From NCBI GenBank assembly GCA_029237695.1, contig CM055279.1:58787530-58851529 (forward strand): a DNA stretch of 64,000 nucleotides, written 5' to 3'. Position 1 is the first letter of the stretch; every line of letters begins with the position of its first letter. Below, in pieces: positions 63,605-64,000 of this stretch. Position numbers and translations under genes: made by a program. The notes under the pieces were generated by a model. It saw nothing but the letters and a program-made list of their open reading frames with translations, made no database searches and was not told the origin of the DNA. Origin of the DNA: Conchocele bisecta (Eukaryota; Mollusca; Bivalvia; Lucinida; Thyasiridae).

Positions 63605-64000
63605 ATTATGCCCACCACGATAGTGGAGGGGGCATTTAGTTTCACCCTTATCCGTCCGTCCCGTTCATCCATCCGTCCCACCCGTCACCAACCTTGTAAG
63701 TCGTAAAACTTTTAAACCATACTAGCTACACACCTAAAACTTGGTATGTAGCTTCGCTATGATGAGCAGATCCGCAAAGTTTATTTTGATTTTTTATTCG
63801 ACCCCGGGGTCATAGATTATCTCCCCCTTTTCGACTTATTTTTTCTTGTAACTCATAAACTTTTAAACCGTAATAGTTACATACCTGAAACTTGGTATGT
63901 ATATACGATATATATGTAGAAGGCCATGCAAAAAGTTCTTTGGTTTTCAGATATCGCTGCGTCAGAAAAATCCCTGCACGTCGAGCATTTTATCATCATG
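63605..64000. repeat. edge of a dispersed repeat
   Basis: 'GCCCACCACGATAGTGGAGG' then 'GGGCATTTAGTTTCACCC' and 'CCGTCCGTCCCGTTCATCCA', followed by two similar units containing 'AACTTTTAAACCRTA' and 'ACATACCTGAAACTTGGTAT' about 150 bp apart. The element continues past the window. Confidence 0.55.

Overview
The window looks like a piece of an AT-rich invertebrate nuclear genome, most likely a bivalve or other mollusc. This is an inference from three things: spliced GC-rich exons in AT-rich DNA, the very high load of short inverted-repeat transposons and minisatellites, and the style of the repeats (units carrying 'AAGATGGCCGCC', and a 'GGGGGCATT...CCGTCCGTC' repeat at the right edge). No rRNA, no functional tRNA, no retroelement reverse transcriptase and no CRISPR array can be supported.

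Only two host genes are visible. On the + strand, 9460-9960 is the last coding exon of a group II PLP amino-acid decarboxylase of the aromatic-amino-acid/tyrosine decarboxylase type, with a long acidic C-terminal extension. Its earlier exons are not seen and probably lie left of the window. On the - strand there is a two-exon class A GPCR. Exon 1 (47222-46802) carries TM1 to the start of TM4, exon 2 (33443-32579) carries TM4-TM7, and a 13.4-kb intron separates them. The two exons join in phase. A single missing base in TM5 is either a real lesion or an assembly error.

Nearly everything else is mobile or repetitive DNA. There are two Tc1-type elements (21901-23478 and 36109-38947), both broken. 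The second is split by two foldback elements and by a palindromic MITE that sits inside its transposase coding sequence. A palindromic MITE family of about 240 bp ('GGGGCC(C)GTTTCAC' ends, CAG/CTG target duplications) has at least fifteen full or partial copies. A TTAA-duplicating MITE family ('AGGTACATGCCCAC' ends) has about six. There are also pogo/Tigger-like MITEs with 'CAGT' ends and TA duplications, several foldback families, and two tRNA-derived SINE types lying inside a 680-bp direct duplication.

Region by region: 0-9.4 kb is minisatellite, a 41-bp satellite and MITEs. 9.4-10.3 kb is the decarboxylase 3' end. 11.3-13.6 kb holds two foldback elements. 13.65-17.14 kb is a minisatellite of about 98 copies whose unit resembles a pogo/Tigger end. 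17.4-21.8 kb is scattered repeats. 21.8-24.1 kb is a Tc1 element beside a tandem/foldback element. 24.6-32.5 kb holds foldbacks, SINEs and a 55-bp satellite. 32.6-47.2 kb is the GPCR locus, whose intron holds a nested transposon cluster and a 40-bp satellite in two blocks. 47.3-57.9 kb is more MITEs. 57.9-61.8 kb is a large inverted repeat with composite MITEs in its loop. 62.4-64 kb is a MITE and the edge of another repeat.

The two genes could both belong to biogenic amine signalling (amine synthesis and a receptor), but nothing in the sequence links them functionally.
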